A DNA stretch of 64,000 bases from Planctomycetia bacterium (GTDB taxonomy: Bacteria > Planctomycetota > Phycisphaerae > UBA1845 > UTPLA1): assembly GCA_015200345.1 (NCBI GenBank), contig CP054187.1:2464470-2528469 (forward strand), given 5' to 3'. Below the pieces are notes generated by a model that saw only the letters and a list, made by a program, of their open reading frames with translations, was not told the DNA's origin and did not search any database. This document shows, one piece after another, positions 62,943 to 64,000 of this stretch. Within the stretch, counting starts at the first letter, position 1. The number at the start of each line of letters is the position of its first letter. A program made the position numbers and the translations under genes.

Positions 62943-64000
62943 GTGGTGACAACTCATTGGTTTGCATTGGCGTTTTGGTGTACCGGTCTGTTCGGTCCGG
63001 TTGAGCCGTCAGCGGATCCGTGTGTTGATGCGGACGGCCAGCGGTGTGGGAAGGCCCATGCGGCGGTCCTGCGCGATCGGGCGGCGGAGCAGGATGCTGA
63101 ATCGGGGGGCGCGGCGGGAATGCGCGACGCGCTGATCGACACCGACGTGCTGCACTACGATCTGGACATTGAAATTTCAAACATCAACATCGCGAGCAAC
63201 ACGTGCACCATCACCGGCCGGAATGTGATGACCATCAAGTCGCTGGTCGATGGGTTGTCGGAGTTCACGTTTCGCCTGCGCACGCAATACACGATCACCA
63301 GCGCCCTGATCAACGGCACGACGCCGATCTCGGTCGCCACGCAAAGCACGACGACGCGCCTCGCGACGCTTGATCGCGCCTACAACGCTGACGAGGTGTT
63401 CACACTCACGATTGAATACACCGGCACGTCGTTCTCCGCCGGGTTCGGCTCCATCGAAGTGGACACGCAGACGGGCGGCAGCACGGCCGTCGTCGCGACG
63501 TTGAGCGAGGCGTGGTATGCGTATACGTGGTGGCCGGCGAAGGACGGGCCGACGAATGATGCGGGCGACAACGGCGACAAGGCGACGTTTGAGTTTTCGC
63601 TGACCGCACCGAACAACTGGGTGGTGCCGTCCAACGGCACGTTGCTCGGTGTCGATACGTTGAGCGGCGGTCGCAAGCGATACAACTGGGCTACGAATTA
63701 CCCGATGTCGACGTACCTTCTCTCATTTGCCGCGACGAATTACACAAAGTGGACGCAGACGTACACGTACCCCGGCGGCACGATGCCCGTCGAGTTTTAT
63801 ATCTATCCGAACAGTGACACGCCGGCCAATCGCGCGAGCTGGGAAAAGTGCATCGACATGCTGGCGGCGTTTCGATCGGTTTACGGCGAATACCCGTTCA
63901 TCAACGAGAAGTACGGCATTTATCATTTCAACTTCGGCGGCGGCATGGAGCACCAGACCATGACGGGCCAGGGCACGTTCTCCGAGAGCGTGACCGCGCA
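62943..64000 (+). CDS. Secreted M1-family metallopeptidase (3' end outside window)
   Basis: The frame opens at tandem GTG codons (62943/62946) and runs off the window's right edge, giving at least 352 residues. A hydrophobic leader (HWFALAFWCTGLFG) suggests export. Next come the M1 N-terminal beta domain (YDLDIEISNINIASNTCTIT; VFTLTIEYTGTSFSAGFGSI) and AWYAYTWWPAKDGPTNDAGD. Near the edge is FNFGGGMEHQTMTGQGTFSE, whose GGMEH corresponds to the GAMEN-type substrate motif that sits ahead of the HExxH zinc site. The zinc site itself lies beyond the window. It should act as an aminopeptidase or related enzyme outside the cytoplasm. Confidence 0.88.
   Translation, partial: MVTTHWFALAFWCTGLFGPVEPSADPCVDADGQRCGKAHAAVLRDRAAEQDAESGGAAGMRDALIDTDVLHYDLDIEISNINIASNTCTITGRNVMTIKSLVDGLSEFTFRLRTQYTITSALINGTTPISVATQSTTTRLATLDRAYNADEVFTLTIEYTGTSFSAGFGSIEVDTQTGGSTAVVATLSEAWYAYTWWPAKDGPTNDAGDNGDKATFEFSLTAPNNWVVPSNGTLLGVDTLSGGRKRYNWATNYPMSTYLLSFAATNYTKWTQTYTYPGGTMPVEFYIYPNSDTPANRASWEKCIDMLAAFRSVYGEYPFINEKYGIYHFNFGGGMEHQTMTGQGTFSESVTA

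Overview
The window is one GC-rich bacterial chromosome segment. Its content points to a planctomycete (Planctomycetota), possibly a Phycisphaerae-like lineage. It has large secreted calcium-binding proteins with thrombospondin type 3 repeats, many dispersed GC-rich palindromes of the CACAGGCG-n3-CGCCTGTG kind, a bacterial microcompartment (BMC) shell locus, and a long Bacillus-like flagellar operon. The phylum is an inference from gene content; there is no rRNA in the window to settle it.

Region 1 (1-2285): the 3' end of an unrecognised gene carrying an in-frame EPL minisatellite. Its last codons run into a tandem array of seven 92-bp hairpin units flanked by an 11-bp direct repeat.

Region 2 (2286-31417, all + strand): a flagellar supercluster. 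Order: TPR protein, flgN, a soluble NtrB-like kinase, an NtrC-like sigma-54 activator, a near-perfect sigma-54 promoter, then flgB flgC fliE fliF fliG fliH fliI fliJ, a motE/ylxF-like gene, fliK flgD flgE fliL fliN fliO fliP fliQ fliR flhB flhA flhF flhG, a small membrane protein, fliA and a small acidic protein. This is essentially the Bacillus fla/che order, but fliM is missing between fliL and fliN. The kinase/activator pair beside the sigma-54 promoter suggests a staged programme: the activator and sigma-54 turn on basal body, hook and export genes, and FliA then drives late genes located elsewhere.

Region 3 (31522-46880, - strand): an isolated nuoD, a NhaD-type antiporter, two secreted TSP3-repeat proteins (one very large, with IPT/TIG domains), and a tight sixA-CHAD-ppx-tmk-tmk cluster. 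That cluster looks like an uncharacterised polyphosphate/nucleotide module, with two thymidylate-kinase-like proteins, one of them altered in its Walker A lysine. A pectate-lyase-like beta-helix protein closes the region.

Region 4 (47122-58361): housekeeping and accessory genes. These are a ferritin-like protein, Mrp/ApbC ATPase, dnaG-rpoD with a recognisable promoter and intrinsic terminator, an orphan adenine methylase, a conserved hypothetical protein, an atypical kinase, an Rrf2 regulator, a repeat-containing secreted protein and a DUF456 protein.

Region 5 (58407-62748, - strand): a BMC locus with two trimeric shell proteins (BMC-T), one hexameric (BMC-H), three pentameric (BMC-P) and one CoA-acylating-type aldehyde dehydrogenase with a putative N-terminal encapsulation helix. 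Types and order recall the Haliangium ochraceum shell locus, with the two extra BMC-P genes joined on. No aldolase, phosphotransacylase or alcohol dehydrogenase is present, so the pathway is not evident. The window ends inside a secreted M1-family metallopeptidase gene.
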